In this document: positions 54,097 to 63,501 of the stretch, piece after piece
Position numbering within the stretch: the stretch's first letter is position 1
Layout: each line of letters begins with the position of its first letter
Assembly: GCF_000016345.1 (NCBI RefSeq)
Contig: NC_009379.1
Location: 1,612,001 to 1,676,000 of the forward strand
Length of the DNA stretch: 64,000 nucleotides
Source of the DNA: Polynucleobacter asymbioticus QLW-P1DMWA-1
Lineage (GTDB): Bacteria > Pseudomonadota > Gammaproteobacteria > Burkholderiales > Burkholderiaceae
Direction: 5' to 3'
Translations under genes and position numbers: made by a program
Notes under the pieces: generated by a model
Told to the model about the DNA's origin: nothing
Databases searched by the model: none
Seen by the model: the letters and a program-made list of their open reading frames with translations, nothing else

Positions 54097-54303
54097 ATGA
54101 ATATGAGTAAATATCTATATGAAGATGCTGTAAAGCAATTACAAGAGACGGGCAGTATTGGTTTAGCGGACTTAAAAAACTTACCTCATGAAGAGCTAGT
54201 GGAGCTGTTCGAGGAAATCAAGGTTTGGTGTCTTTACGCTAACGGTAAAGCCGATAAGTTACCCAAAGAATCCAAGAAGAAAAAGAAAAAGAAAAAGGAT
54301 TAA
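54097..54303 (+). CDS. Small protein with polylysine tail
   Basis: A 68-aa protein: a predicted helical body (LYEDAVKQLQETGSIGLADL, then LPHEELVELFEEIKVWCLYA) and a terminal KESKKKKKKKKD tail. The acid-serine-lysine tail resembles polyphosphate-binding PASK clusters. The first ATG (54097) or the second (54103) could be the start; neither has a strong ribosome site. Its stop codon overlaps that of convergent phoR by 3 bases. Function unknown. Confidence 0.65.
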   Translation: MNMSKYLYEDAVKQLQETGSIGLADLKNLPHEELVELFEEIKVWCLYANGKADKLPKESKKKKKKKKD

Positions 54304-55598
54304 GCGGCAATCCGCTCTTTAGGGAATCGCAACATAAACTGACTGCCCTTCCCAGGAGTGCTTTCTATTAGGAGTTGAGCCTGGTGCCTATTGGCAATAT
54401 GCTTAACAATAGCCAAGCCCAATCCCGTTCCACCCGTATCTCTTGAGCGACTTCTGTCTACGCGATAGAAACGCTCCGTAAGCCGAGATAAATGCTCTGA
54501 TGCAATACCGGGGCCAGAGTCTGTTACTAAAAACTCACCTTGCCCCTGATCATTCACCCTCCATTCCACGCGAATTGCGCCAACGTCAGGGGTATAGCGA
54601 ATCGCATTGGATACGAGATTGCTAAATGCCGAAAGAATCTCTCTCTCATCTCCCATTAAATTCTGAGGCGATTCCAGATCAAAATTGAGCGCGTGCTTTC
54701 CTTGAGAGAGTGCCTCAGCATCATTCTTCAGAAGCGCCATCAAGGTTTCCACTTTCACTACCGTATTGGCGGCAGGTAAAGCATTTGACTCTAGATTAGC
54801 CAAAGTTAACAAATCCTCAACCAAGCTTTTCATTCTTTGCGCTTGAGCCATCATCATGTCGAAGTATTGATCTTGCTGTTCCTTCTTCAGATCAAGTGAA
54901 TGAACTGTCTCCAGAAAGCCCATCAATACGGTAATTGGTGTGCGCATTTCATGAGAAACATTGGCTACGAAATCGCGACGCATAGCATCGGCTTTTTGCA
55001 AATCGGTAATATCTTGCACCAAAAGAAGGTGACGCTTTTGACCAAATGGGAAAGCTTGCAACATCAAACTCAAGTTTCCATGGGGTCCCATGCGCTCCAT
55101 TAATAGGGGCTCATCAAAATTGCGCTTATTCAGATACTGAATAAATTCAGGTCGTCTAATTAAAAAATTAATTCGCTGCATCACATCACGTTTGAATATG
55201 AGCCCAAAGTATTGTTCCGCAATATCGTTGCACCATTCAATTTGATCGCTATCATCGAGCATTAATATGCCATTAGGTGAGACTTGGAATGCCTCTATAA
55301 AGTGATCATGTTGCCGCTCAATACTGCGAATTCTCTGTTTCAGATTTCTGACTAAACGCTGAAGCCTAAAAAATACTTCCTCCCAAAAGCCACTCGGTAA
55401 GGGCATATTTTCAACAGAATCAGCAAGAATATATTTTCTAAGGCGCGCTAAGTTAATGTAGGAATAAACAAGCGGTATAGAGAGTACTGAAATTCCCGCT
55501 GCAATACCCCACTCTGGTCCCCAAAAGGACATTACCGTAAACGCAGCAATAAAGCCGATGCAGATAATGAGAGAAAATCGGGTTAGCGCTGATAACAT
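54300..55598 (-). CDS. phoR: Phosphate regulon sensor histidine kinase
   Basis: The 432-aa kinase has two N-terminal membrane helices (about 5-25, 30-48), a PAS domain (about 97-195), a HisKA motif with phospho-acceptor H216 in VSHEMRTPI, and an HATPase domain with N-box NLVSNAIRY and G-boxes DSGPGI and GGTGLGL. It phosphorylates PhoB when phosphate is scarce. It is the last gene of pstSCAB-phoU-phoB-phoR. Confidence 0.95.
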   Translation of the reverse strand: MLSALTRFSLIICIGFIAAFTVMSFWGPEWGIAAGISVLSIPLVYSYINLARLRKYILADSVENMPLPSGFWEEVFFRLQRLVRNLKQRIRSIERQHDHFIEAFQVSPNGILMLDDSDQIEWCNDIAEQYFGLIFKRDVMQRINFLIRRPEFIQYLNKRNFDEPLLMERMGPHGNLSLMLQAFPFGQKRHLLLVQDITDLQKADAMRRDFVANVSHEMRTPITVLMGFLETVHSLDLKKEQQDQYFDMMMAQAQRMKSLVEDLLTLANLESNALPAANTVVKVETLMALLKNDAEALSQGKHALNFDLESPQNLMGDEREILSAFSNLVSNAIRYTPDVGAIRVEWRVNDQGQGEFLVTDSGPGIASEHLSRLTERFYRVDRSRSRDTGGTGLGLAIVKHIANRHQAQLLIESTPGKGSQFMLRFPKERIAA

Positions 55599-55663
55599 GC
55601 TGCCATATTAGAGCATCTCCAAAGAATCATAAAAATTCCCAGAAAATGTAGCCTAATGAAGAC

Positions 55664-56377
55664 TTAAGTTTGGGTTGGAGTCTTAGTAATACGATAACCG
55701 CTGCCACGAACGGTTTCTATATAGCGGTCACAATCAAACGGGACTAGAGCAGCTCGTAAACGCTTGATATGAACGTCTACTGTTCTTTCTTCAATATAGA
55801 CCTCACTACCCCAAACCTTATCCAATAAACTGGCGCGCGAGTGAACGCGCTCAGGGTTGGCCATGAAAAACTGAAGCAAACGAAACTCGGTTGGCCCTAA
55901 AGCAATAGCTTTAGACTCGGCATTGGGCCATGTAGCCAAAACACGATGAGAACTCGGATCTAATTTAAGTGGGCCAACAGTAAGTGGGCCAGTATCTTCG
56001 ATAGGCATCTGTCTACGCAACATTGCCCTCACTCGCGCTACTAATTCTTTAGGTGAAAATGGTTTGGTGACATAGTCATCTGCGCCAGAGTCAAGACCCA
56101 GAACCTTATCTGACTCTTCGCTTTTGGCTGTCAACATCAAAATAGGTAAGGCCTTGGTTCTTTCGTTAGAGCGAAGCTCCTTTGCAAACTGAACTCCAGA
56201 CTTTCCAGGCAACATCCAATCCAGAATAATCATATTAGGCAATTGATCTTTCATCATTGCCGATGCGATATCCGTTTGCATTGCTTTTTCGACTTTATAC
56301 CCTGCATGTGTCAAATTAATCGCAATCAATTCTGCAATTGATGGCTCATCCTCAACTATGAGTATGCGGTGAGTCAT
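55664..56377 (-). CDS. phoB: Phosphate regulon response regulator
   Basis: A 237-aa OmpR-class regulator. The receiver domain has phosphorylation site D53 (ILDWMLPGKSG) and the conserved TAKSEESDKVLGLDSGADDY; the C-terminal winged helix has VDVHIKRLRAAL and RGSGYRI. It binds Pho boxes such as those listed at 40332, 43293, 51079 and 60964. It follows phoU by 15 bp. Confidence 0.95.
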   Translation of the reverse strand: MTHRILIVEDEPSIAELIAINLTHAGYKVEKAMQTDIASAMMKDQLPNMIILDWMLPGKSGVQFAKELRSNERTKALPILMLTAKSEESDKVLGLDSGADDYVTKPFSPKELVARVRAMLRRQMPIEDTGPLTVGPLKLDPSSHRVLATWPNAESKAIALGPTEFRLLQFFMANPERVHSRASLLDKVWGSEVYIEERTVDVHIKRLRAALVPFDCDRYIETVRGSGYRITKTPTQT

Positions 56378-56392
56378 TATTAGACGCTCCGA

Positions 56393-57100
56393 TTATGGTC
56401 TATTGGCTTCACGAACTAAATCTTCATGCGGTAGGTGACGTACATCAGCACCCTTAGCAATGTAGATCACAAACTCTGCAATATTCTTAGCATGATCACC
56501 GATACGTTCAATTGCTTTGGCGATCGTCAGCATATCAAGACCAGTAGTAATTAAATGGGGGTCTTCAGACATATAGGTAATGAGCTTACGTACAAAACCC
56601 CTAAATTCTTCATCAATCTGACGGTCTTCTTCAACTACTTCAGCAGCTGCAATCGTATCTAAGCGGGCGAATGCATCAAGACTGCGGCGCAAGAGTGAAA
56701 TAGCCATCTGACCCGACAAACGAATTTCTGCAACGTTGATGTTATTTGGTAAGCCAGACTCTATTAGGCGTTTTGTACGTTTAGCCACCCTTTCAGCCTC
56801 ATCACCAGCACGCTCTAAATTAGTAATCGCTTTGGATACCGCCATCACAAGTCGTAAATCTCGCGCTGTTGGCTGTCTGCGCGCAATTAATTCCGTGCAA
56901 GCCAAATCAATCTGTATCTCAAGATCGTTTACTAATTTTTCATTTTCGATCACGACATTGCAAGTATCAATATCCATTTGCGTAAATGCACGCATCGCTG
57001 TAGCAATTTGTGACTCCACAAGACCGCCCATTTCAAGCAAGCGGCTTGAAAGTGAATTTAAATCGGCATCGAATTGTGATGATAAGTGTTTATCTGGCAT
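56393..57100 (-). CDS. phoU: Phosphate transport regulator PhoU
   Basis: A 235-aa two-repeat helical PhoU protein with the metal-binding E/D-x3-D patterns (NLERAGDEAERVAK and AIERIGDHAKNIAE). ATG 57100, with GGAG 6 nt upstream, is preferred over TTG 57112. PhoU links the Pst transporter to PhoR and limits phosphate uptake. It follows pstB within the operon. Confidence 0.95.
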   Translation of the reverse strand: MPDKHLSSQFDADLNSLSSRLLEMGGLVESQIATAMRAFTQMDIDTCNVVIENEKLVNDLEIQIDLACTELIARRQPTARDLRLVMAVSKAITNLERAGDEAERVAKRTKRLIESGLPNNINVAEIRLSGQMAISLLRRSLDAFARLDTIAAAEVVEEDRQIDEEFRGFVRKLITYMSEDPHLITTGLDMLTIAKAIERIGDHAKNIAEFVIYIAKGADVRHLPHEDLVREANRP

Positions 57101-57112
57101 TAATGTCTCCAA

Positions 57113-57901
57113 TTAACCGAAGCGGCCGGTAATATAGTCTTCTGTTTCTTTACGCTTAGGCTTAATAAATATTTCGTCCGTTTTGCCATACTCAATTAGG
57201 CTACCCAAATACATATAGGCCGTATAGTCCGAAACGCGAGCAGCTTGCTGCATATTATGAGTCACAATAGCAATGGTGTATTCATTCTTGAGTTCATGGA
57301 TCAACTCTTCAACTTTTCCAGTTGAAATAGGATCTAGAGCTGAGGTTGGCTCATCTAACAAGATCACGGAAGGTTTCACAGCTACACCCCGTGCAATACA
57401 CAGGCGCTGTTGTTGACCACCAGAGAGTGATAAACCGCTCTGATTCAACTTATCCTTCACTTCATTCCAAAGAGCGGCCTTATTTAATGCCCACTCTACG
57501 CGCTCATCCATTTCAGAGCGGGAGAGCTTTTCATAAAGACGAACTCCAAAAGCAATGTTTTCGTAAATAGACATTGGGAATGGAGTTGGTTTTTGAAAAA
57601 CCATCCCTATTCTTGATCGCAACAAGTTCAAGTCTTGGCCTGGCTCTAGAATGTTCTGACCATAAAAATTGATCTCGCCTTCTGCGCGTTGCCCTGGATA
57701 GAGGTCATACATTCGATTGAGTGTTCTGAGCAGTGTTGATTTTCCGCAACCAGATGGGCCAATGAATGCAGTCACCTTGCCTTGCTCAATATCTAAGTTG
57801 ATCTTTTTTAGACCCTGAAAGGCGCCATAATAAAAATTAAGGTCACGCACTTCAATGGCGTTCACTACCGAATTCTTCGGCTCTTGGCTTACTGTATCCA
57901 T
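57113..57901 (-). CDS. pstB: Phosphate ABC transporter ATP-binding protein
   Basis: A 262-aa ABC ATPase. Walker A is GPSGCGKST, the signature is LSGGQQQR and Walker B is [13 protein letters not shown] start at ATG 57901 because AAGGAG lies 5 nt upstream; a frame 20 codons longer overlaps pstA but lacks such a site. It powers the Pst phosphate importer. Confidence 0.94.
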   Translation of the reverse strand: MDTVSQEPKNSVVNAIEVRDLNFYYGAFQGLKKINLDIEQGKVTAFIGPSGCGKSTLLRTLNRMYDLYPGQRAEGEINFYGQNILEPGQDLNLLRSRIGMVFQKPTPFPMSIYENIAFGVRLYEKLSRSEMDERVEWALNKAALWNEVKDKLNQSGLSLSGGQQQRLCIARGVAVKPSVILLDEPTSALDPISTGKVEELIHELKNEYTIAIVTHNMQQAARVSDYTAYMYLGSLIEYGKTDEIFIKPKRKETEDYITGRFG

Positions 57902-57957
57902 TCTTACTCCTTGACTATCAATCTTATTTAAGTCAAACATTGTTTTCATATTGCTCA

Positions 57958-58824
57958 TCATCCCTGTACCTTCTCTCTAAACACCACGCGAGCTAAGATA
58001 TTTAAGCCAAGCACAGCAAATGTAATCAGAAGGGATCCGCCCCAGGCCAGACTGACCCAGTTATCGTATGGACTCATGGCGAACTGAAAAATAACCACCG
58101 GCAAGTTAGCCATGGGCTTATTCATATCCGTTGAGAAGAACTGATTGCTCAAGGCTGTGAAAAGCAAAGGCGCAGTTTCACCACTCACTCGAGCTAATGC
58201 CAATAGGATTCCCGTCATGATGCCGCTTTGCGCTGCGCGCAAGGTAACCATAAAGGCCACCTTCCATTTTGGAGTGCCTAATGCATAAGCAGCCTCCCTC
58301 AAACTTCCAGGAACCAAGCGCAACATATTTTCAGTAGTACGGACAACCACAGGAATAGCGATTAAAGCCAATGCCACAGTGCCCGCCCAGCCAGAGAAAT
58401 GCTGAACCTTCGCAACATATAAGGCGTAAACAAACAGGCCTATCACAATAGAGGGAGCGGAAAGCATGATGTCAGTTACAAAGCGGGTAAGAGAGGCAAC
58501 TTTACTGCGATCGCCATACTCAGAAAGATATAAACCAGCTAACACACCTACAGGCGTGCTAATAAAAGTGCATGAGCCAACCAATAAGAGACTTCCCACG
58601 ATAGCATTGGCTAAACCACCGCCTTCAGTACCTGGAGCAGGAGTGCTCGCAGTAAACATATTCAAATTAATTGCAGAAAATCCTTTAATAAAAAGGATGC
58701 TTAAAATCCAAATAAGGCTAGCCATACCGATAGCCATAGCCAACATGGAAAGAGCAAGGCCAATTTTATTTACTCTTTTACGACGAGCAAATACAGCCAT
58801 GTCAAAATTATTAGACACACTCAT
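57958..58824 (-). CDS. pstA: Phosphate ABC transporter permease PstA
   Basis: A 288-aa inner-membrane permease with about six helices and the [22 protein letters not shown] coupling-loop region (EAA motif). It overlaps pstC by 4 bp (ATGA). Together with PstC it forms the phosphate channel. Confidence 0.94.
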   Translation of the reverse strand: MSVSNNFDMAVFARRKRVNKIGLALSMLAMAIGMASLIWILSILFIKGFSAINLNMFTASTPAPGTEGGGLANAIVGSLLLVGSCTFISTPVGVLAGLYLSEYGDRSKVASLTRFVTDIMLSAPSIVIGLFVYALYVAKVQHFSGWAGTVALALIAIPVVVRTTENMLRLVPGSLREAAYALGTPKWKVAFMVTLRAAQSGIMTGILLALARVSGETAPLLFTALSNQFFSTDMNKPMANLPVVIFQFAMSPYDNWVSLAWGGSLLITFAVLGLNILARVVFREKVQG

Positions 58825-59807
58825 GATTTCAGCCCTTGTTTTTTCTCCATGCTAATTAACAACCATTTAGCAAGGGCCAACACCACAAATGTAATAAAAA
58901 ATAAGGCAAGGCCTAGAGCAAAAAGAGATGAGTAATGTAAACCTACCTCTGCTTCGCCAAATTGATTTGCCAGGGTGGATGCTATAGAGCTACCTGGAGC
59001 AAAAAGGGAAGGGGAAATTCGTTGTGCGTTACCAATGACAAAAGTAACTGCCATGGTTTCTCCAAGCGCCCTACCTAAACCTAACATCACCCCACCAATG
59101 ACCCCTGCCTTTGTATAAGGCAGAACAATATTTCGGACTACTTCCCATGTTGTGCAGCCAATTCCATAGGCCGATTCTTTAAGAACTGGTGGAACAATCT
59201 CGAATACATCGCGCATGACCGAAGAAATAAAAGGCAAAATCATGAGAGCAAGAATCAATCCCGCACACAACATACCAATGCCATTAGGTGCCCCTGAAAA
59301 TAAAATTCCAATTAGGGGAATTTGACCCAGGGTAGCCTGAAGAGCAGGCTCAATATAGTCGCCAAATATAGGCGCAAAGACAAATAAACCAAACATGCCA
59401 TAAATGATGGATGGCACAGCGGCCAATAACTCAACAGCTGTTCCAAGAGGGCGTCTGAGAGGTGGGGGACAAATTTCTGTTAAGAAAAAAGCAATGCCAA
59501 AACTTAGTGGGACAGCAATTAAGAGTGCAATTACTGAAGAAACTAATGTTCCATAAATTGCGATCAAACCACCGAACTCTCCATTCACAATATCCCAGGT
59601 AGGAGTAATAAAAAATTGGGGGCCGAACTCTTTTAATGCAGGCCATGCATTAATAAATAAAGAGCCAATAATTCCTAGTAACGCAAACAATACCGATAGA
59701 GAAAAAAATTGCGTAATGCGATGAAATAGAAAATCTTGAATTCTCTGGAGTCGCGCAATTTTTGAAGCCATTAGCGTTGGAGCACTGGTAGTCTCTAAAG
59801 CATTCAT
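58821..59807 (-). CDS. pstC: Phosphate ABC transporter permease PstC
   Basis: A 328-aa permease with an N-terminal helix plus the six-helix core and the EAA-like loop [20 protein letters not shown]. It lies downstream of pstS across a 72-bp gap that contains a strong hairpin, which probably lowers its expression relative to the binding protein. Confidence 0.94.
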   Translation of the reverse strand: MNALETTSAPTLMASKIARLQRIQDFLFHRITQFFSLSVLFALLGIIGSLFINAWPALKEFGPQFFITPTWDIVNGEFGGLIAIYGTLVSSVIALLIAVPLSFGIAFFLTEICPPPLRRPLGTAVELLAAVPSIIYGMFGLFVFAPIFGDYIEPALQATLGQIPLIGILFSGAPNGIGMLCAGLILALMILPFISSVMRDVFEIVPPVLKESAYGIGCTTWEVVRNIVLPYTKAGVIGGVMLGLGRALGETMAVTFVIGNAQRISPSLFAPGSSIASTLANQFGEAEVGLHYSSLFALGLALFFITFVVLALAKWLLISMEKKQGLKS

Positions 59808-59829
59808 TCTATGGATATCTTAAGTAGAA

Positions 59830-59854
59830 AACGACCCTGATTAACAGGGTCGTT
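59830..59854 (-). terminator. Hairpin between pstS and pstC (attenuator or mRNA stabiliser)
   Basis: AACGACCCTG / CAGGGTCGTT is a perfect 10-bp stem with loop ATTAA, 25 bp after the pstS stop. It is followed on the minus strand by TTTTC. Such hairpins after binding-protein genes protect or partly terminate the transcript, so PstS exceeds the permease subunits. Confidence 0.75.
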
Positions 59855-59879
59855 CAAATCTGAAAAATTAGAACAGAAA

Positions 59880-60902
59880 TTATTTAGTCTCAACTTGTGA
59901 CCAAACTTGCTTCCGAATGTAATCTACGGTTGCGTCAGGCATTGGGACGTAATCTAAGTCTGAGGCGGCTTTCTTACCATCTTTGAATGAATAATCAAAG
60001 AATTTCAATACTGCTGCAGCTTGAGATTTATTTTCTGGCTTTTTATAAACTACAACGAAAGTTGCGCCTGTAATTGGCCATGCTTTAGCACCTTTAGCAT
60101 ATGTAATAAAAGTATTCATTCCAGGAAATTTAGACCAGTCTGTACCGGCAGAGGCGGCAGCGAAAGCTTCTGCAGTTGGAGATACTATTACGCCATCAGC
60201 ATTGCGAACCTGTGTATAGCTCAGGTTATTCTTTTTAGCATAAGCATACTCAACATAACCAATTGAGTTCTTGATGCGTGCAACGTTAGCCGCAACGCCT
60301 TCGTTTCCTTTGCCACTTACAGTAGAAGCTGCAGGCCATTTAACTTGCGCACCAAAGCCAACCGCATCTTTAAAGTTGCTACTTGCTTTAGAAAGGAAGC
60401 TAGTAAAAATTGCAGTAGTACCAGATCCGTCTGCACGAGTTACAACTGTGATCGGACCAGATGGGATCTTCATGCCTGGATTTAGGAGAGCTACGCGTTT
60501 GTCGCTCCAGTCTGTTACAGAACCTTGGAAAATATCTGACAAAAGGTCACCAGAGAGCTTCAACTGGTTTGGGCCAATACCTTCGATGTTAACAACTGGA
60601 ACTACGCCGCCAATAATTGCTGGAAACTGAACCATGCCATTACTTTGTAAGTCTTCAAAACTTAATGGTGCATCAGTAGCACCAAAATCAACTGTTTTAG
60701 CTTTAATCTGTTTAATACCGCCTCCAGAACCTATGGACTGGTAATTCAGGCTGTCACCGCTTTTAGCTTTATATGATTCAGCCCACTTACTTAATACTGG
60801 ATAAATAAAAGAGGATCCAGCACCAGTCATTTCTACAGCAAATGCGGTAGGAGCAAGTGAAATAGCGCCAATAATCAGGGCTTTTTTCAAAAAAGATTTC
60901 AT
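59880..60902 (-). CDS. pstS: Phosphate-binding protein PstS
   Basis: A 340-aa periplasmic phosphate receptor with a signal peptide ending PTAFA. The mature start is VEMTGAGSSFIYPVLSKW, and phosphate contacts lie in GSGGGIKQ, FGATDAPLS and RADGSGTTAIFTSFL. First gene of pst-pho, behind a consensus-like Pho box. Confidence 0.95.
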   Translation of the reverse strand: MKSFLKKALIIGAISLAPTAFAVEMTGAGSSFIYPVLSKWAESYKAKSGDSLNYQSIGSGGGIKQIKAKTVDFGATDAPLSFEDLQSNGMVQFPAIIGGVVPVVNIEGIGPNQLKLSGDLLSDIFQGSVTDWSDKRVALLNPGMKIPSGPITVVTRADGSGTTAIFTSFLSKASSNFKDAVGFGAQVKWPAASTVSGKGNEGVAANVARIKNSIGYVEYAYAKKNNLSYTQVRNADGVIVSPTAEAFAAASAGTDWSKFPGMNTFITYAKGAKAWPITGATFVVVYKKPENKSQAAAVLKFFDYSFKDGKKAASDLDYVPMPDATVDYIRKQVWSQVETK

Positions 60903-60963
60903 TTAATCGGTCCTTGAATGGAATATGCGCAATAGCGCGATACAAGGACGATACGGGTCGAAT

Positions 60964-60981
60964 ATGACAGCTCTATGACAC
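60964..60981 (-). promoter_or_regulatory. Pho box of the pst-pho operon
   Basis: On the minus strand GTGTCAT (60981-60975) and CTGTCAT (60970-60964) form a nearly perfect PhoB box with 11-bp pitch. TATCGT (60953-60948) follows after exactly 10 nt as the -10. Confidence 0.85.
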
Positions 60982-61039
60982 CCCCAAAACAGCCTTGATT
61001 AAGGTCTTAAATGGGGTTTTATGGTGTTTTTTGCCACCC

Positions 61040-61588
61040 CTAGCGCTTATAGAAGCTCAGGGTAACTTCACCCAAATTAATCCCAAACTTACTCATTTGG
61101 GCTTTATTAATCATGACTTTAGGTGTGACCAAATACATCCAGTCATCAAACTGCACGTTGTAAACCGTTCCGTCAACTGGCAGAGCCAAGGTATATGCCC
61201 AATTGAGCGCATTACCTGCTGAGGATCCATTAGCCTCTCCCACCACATCATCTGCCTTGCCGATATATTTTCCTGGGGCAGTCTCTGTCAATGTCCAGAT
61301 GCGTTTTTGCTTTGTTCCGTCAGAGTAGTCAAAGCTTTCATCTAAGGTACCCACTTTTTTACCACCAACTACTTTCCAGTTCGCCTGAATGAGTACGGTA
61401 AAGCGTTTTACTACCGCTCCACTGCGGTCAGTAAAGATTCCATAAGCATCAATCGTGCCCGAGAAATACTCACTGAGATCTAAAGTGGGTTTTTCATTGG
61501 CATATTGAGAAACTTGAGGCCCAGAGCAACCCAATAAAAAACCTGCGCAGAATAATACTGCGATAAATCTACTGAGGATATTTTTCAT
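61040..61588 (-). CDS. DUF3833 family lipoprotein
   Basis: A 182-aa lipoprotein with lipobox FLLGC (Cys21) and the DUF3833 pattern (LDLSEYFSGTIDAYGIFTDR, YIGKADDVVGEA, NVQFDDWMY). Function unknown. Its start overlaps the stop of the chalcone-isomerase-like gene by one base, so the two are likely one operon. Confidence 0.85.
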   Translation of the reverse strand: MKNILSRFIAVLFCAGFLLGCSGPQVSQYANEKPTLDLSEYFSGTIDAYGIFTDRSGAVVKRFTVLIQANWKVVGGKKVGTLDESFDYSDGTKQKRIWTLTETAPGKYIGKADDVVGEANGSSAGNALNWAYTLALPVDGTVYNVQFDDWMYLVTPKVMINKAQMSKFGINLGEVTLSFYKR

Positions 61589-62142
61589 TAATTACAAGCC
61601 TCTTGAAATAAGGGTGGTGGGCAATTTTGACCCAATAATTGTTCGCGTAATTTAGGTGCGCTGGTTTTAGGATCTAACCAGATGCCGAAAAATGCTTTAG
61701 AAAAATCTGATCCAGGGATTTGAGCAAGTGGTTTGCCTTCAAAGTAAAACGTGGTTCCCTGCTTCGGAGTATAGATGGCCGTGATGTTCTGACCAGGCTC
61801 GACATTAGGCAAAAAGGTTGCCAACTGCTTTCCCCAATTCTGCGCTTGAGCCTCTGGCACACCAAGCTTCTTCATCTCGTCACTAGTTCTATTGGCAATT
61901 GCATTGCCGTTGAGTGATCTTTGATAACGCAAATCGAGCGCAAACTCGGGAGAATTCAAATTAGCGCCTCGATAAAAAGTGGCGTCATACACATGAAAGC
62001 CCCACCAAGTTAATTTCCCACTGCCTTGCAGCCTTGCCGGATTCAGAGCTTCATCTATATAAGTTAACTCGCGCGCAGATGCTGAGCCTGACAACAAGCA
62101 AGCTATTACGCACAAGCGAATGAGTAGGGATTGAGCTGTCAT
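61588..62142 (-). CDS. Exported chalcone-isomerase-like protein
   Basis: A 184-aa protein with a signal peptide ending SASA and a chalcone-isomerase-like fold (LQGSGKLTWWGFHVYDATFY, FLPNVEPGQNITAIYTP, FSKAFFGIWLDPKTS). Bacterial members are periplasmic and probably bind fatty acids or lipids rather than catalyse flavonoid chemistry. It is coupled to the DUF3833 lipoprotein gene. Confidence 0.85.
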   Translation of the reverse strand: MTAQSLLIRLCVIACLLSGSASARELTYIDEALNPARLQGSGKLTWWGFHVYDATFYRGANLNSPEFALDLRYQRSLNGNAIANRTSDEMKKLGVPEAQAQNWGKQLATFLPNVEPGQNITAIYTPKQGTTFYFEGKPLAQIPGSDFSKAFFGIWLDPKTSAPKLREQLLGQNCPPPLFQEACN

Positions 62143-62150
62143 ATGACGCT

Positions 62151-62552
62151 CTACTTAGCTCTCGCTTTAACCAAACGCAAGACCCCTGGCCCAAGCACTC
62201 GAGAAATTGCATGACGATTTTTGGCAAAGACTTGATATCCGAATTGAAGAAAGGGTTGCAAATCTTTTCTAGAAAATAGCCAGGCTAAAGCAGGAAGGTT
62301 GGCGCGTCGATAGGCCTCAGGAAATACTGCCGCCCCTTGAATTAAGACTCCATCAGAATATTGACCATACATAGCAGCTAAAGCCTGTTCACATGAAACT
62401 CCCACAACTGTAGGATCGAAACGATCTGAGTTGATATCAACAAAGTTGAGTAGGCCAGCTTGGTTGCGTCCTGTGAGAAACAAAATTTCTGCCTGGCACA
62501 AAGGGCATGCGCCATCGTAATACAGGGTCAGTTTTTGTAAATCATGGGTCAT
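62151..62552 (-). CDS. DCC family thiol-disulfide oxidoreductase (DUF393)
   Basis: A 133-aa protein with the signature YYDGACPLCQ (C16-x2-C19). I start at ATG 62552, which gives the family's usual short N-terminus; a GTG at 62609 is possible. It probably has a thioredoxin-like redox function of unknown target. It lies 8 bp upstream of the chalcone-isomerase-like gene on the same strand, forming a three-gene group with it and the DUF3833 gene. Confidence 0.82.
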   Translation of the reverse strand: MTHDLQKLTLYYDGACPLCQAEILFLTGRNQAGLLNFVDINSDRFDPTVVGVSCEQALAAMYGQYSDGVLIQGAAVFPEAYRRANLPALAWLFSRKDLQPFLQFGYQVFAKNRHAISRVLGPGVLRLVKARAK

Positions 62553-62613
62553 CAAGCAAGTGTAAGACTTATTCACTAAACTGGCTGACAGGTCATTAAA
62601 TGAATTCACTCAC

Positions 62614-63309
62614 TTGAAAATACTTCCCAAACCCTTTCGCGCTTTAGTGATCGGCTCTTCTGGCACGATTGGATTGGCCTTTATGGAGTTACTTAAAAAT
62701 AACCCCTCCTGCTCAGGGGTTGTAGGGGTTCATCGTCATTCCGAGCATCCGCTGGATTATCAGAATCCTGAATCTATTAAAAGTTGTGCTGAGGCTCTAG
62801 CTAGCCAAGGACCATTTCAACTCATCATTAATACGATTGGTGTGCTACACAGCGGTGAGTGGATGCCAGAAAAGAAATTGGATGATCTGGGTTTTGAGCC
62901 CTTGATGGAGCTCCTCAAAATTAATGCCATTGGGCCAGCTCTCACGATTCGTTATTTCTCCAAACTATTAGATCCTCAACACAGCATTATGGTCACGCTA
63001 TCCGCCAAGGTTGGCAGCATTGAAGACAATCGATTGGGTGGCTGGTATAGCTACCGAACCTCTAAAGCCGCACTCAATATGCTGATTAAAACCGCTTCAA
63101 TAGAGCTCGCTCGCACTAAGTCAAAGGTCGCCCTCATTGCCATGCATCCAGGCACTGTCAATTCCAGGCTATCTAAACCATTTCGTGGAGAGCAGATTGG
63201 GCGACCAGCGCAAGATGCAGTAGCCGATATGTTTAACGTGATTGAAAATCTTCAACAGGGTGATTCAGGAAGCTTTCTTTCTTATGCTGGTGAAAAATTA
63301 CCCTGGTAA
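62614..63309 (+). CDS. SDR family oxidoreductase, C-factor-like
   Basis: A 231-aa short-chain dehydrogenase with VIGSSGTIGLAF at the N-terminus and the active-site Y-x3-K in YSYRTSKAALN. It starts at TTG 62616's codon (62614-62616); no ATG fits the family N-terminus. Its overall pattern is closest to CsgA/C-factor-like SDRs. It is divergent from the DCC-family gene and stands alone. Substrate unknown. Confidence 0.8.
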   Translation: MKILPKPFRALVIGSSGTIGLAFMELLKNNPSCSGVVGVHRHSEHPLDYQNPESIKSCAEALASQGPFQLIINTIGVLHSGEWMPEKKLDDLGFEPLMELLKINAIGPALTIRYFSKLLDPQHSIMVTLSAKVGSIEDNRLGGWYSYRTSKAALNMLIKTASIELARTKSKVALIAMHPGTVNSRLSKPFRGEQIGRPAQDAVADMFNVIENLQQGDSGSFLSYAGEKLPW

Positions 63310-63331
63310 ATAGCAAGGCAATTAGTTATTG

Positions 63332-63493
63332 CTAAGCCTGGGTCTTAGGTGCCTTTTTACGGCAGGCATCGGAACAGTATTTAACGGATTCCCAGTTTTT
63401 GGCCCACGACTTTCTCCAAGGCATTTCCTTTTTGCAGACCACACAAGTCTTGCTAGGAAGAAAACTCTTGTTTCCCTTAAAGGTCACACCCAT
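63332..63493 (-). CDS. DUF2256 zinc-finger protein
   Basis: A 53-aa protein not longer than most size cut-offs, starting ATG 63493 with AGGGG 5 nt upstream. FKGNKSFLPSKTCVVCKKEM and WAKNWESVKYCSDACRKK match DUF2256, with a C-x2-C...C-x3-C zinc site. It begins 8 bp after the stop of the photolyase-like gene, a pairing common in bacteria, so the two are almost certainly one operon. Function unknown. Confidence 0.85.
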   Translation of the reverse strand: MGVTFKGNKSFLPSKTCVVCKKEMPWRKSWAKNWESVKYCSDACRKKAPKTQA

Positions 63494-63501
63494 CAGCACC
63501 C

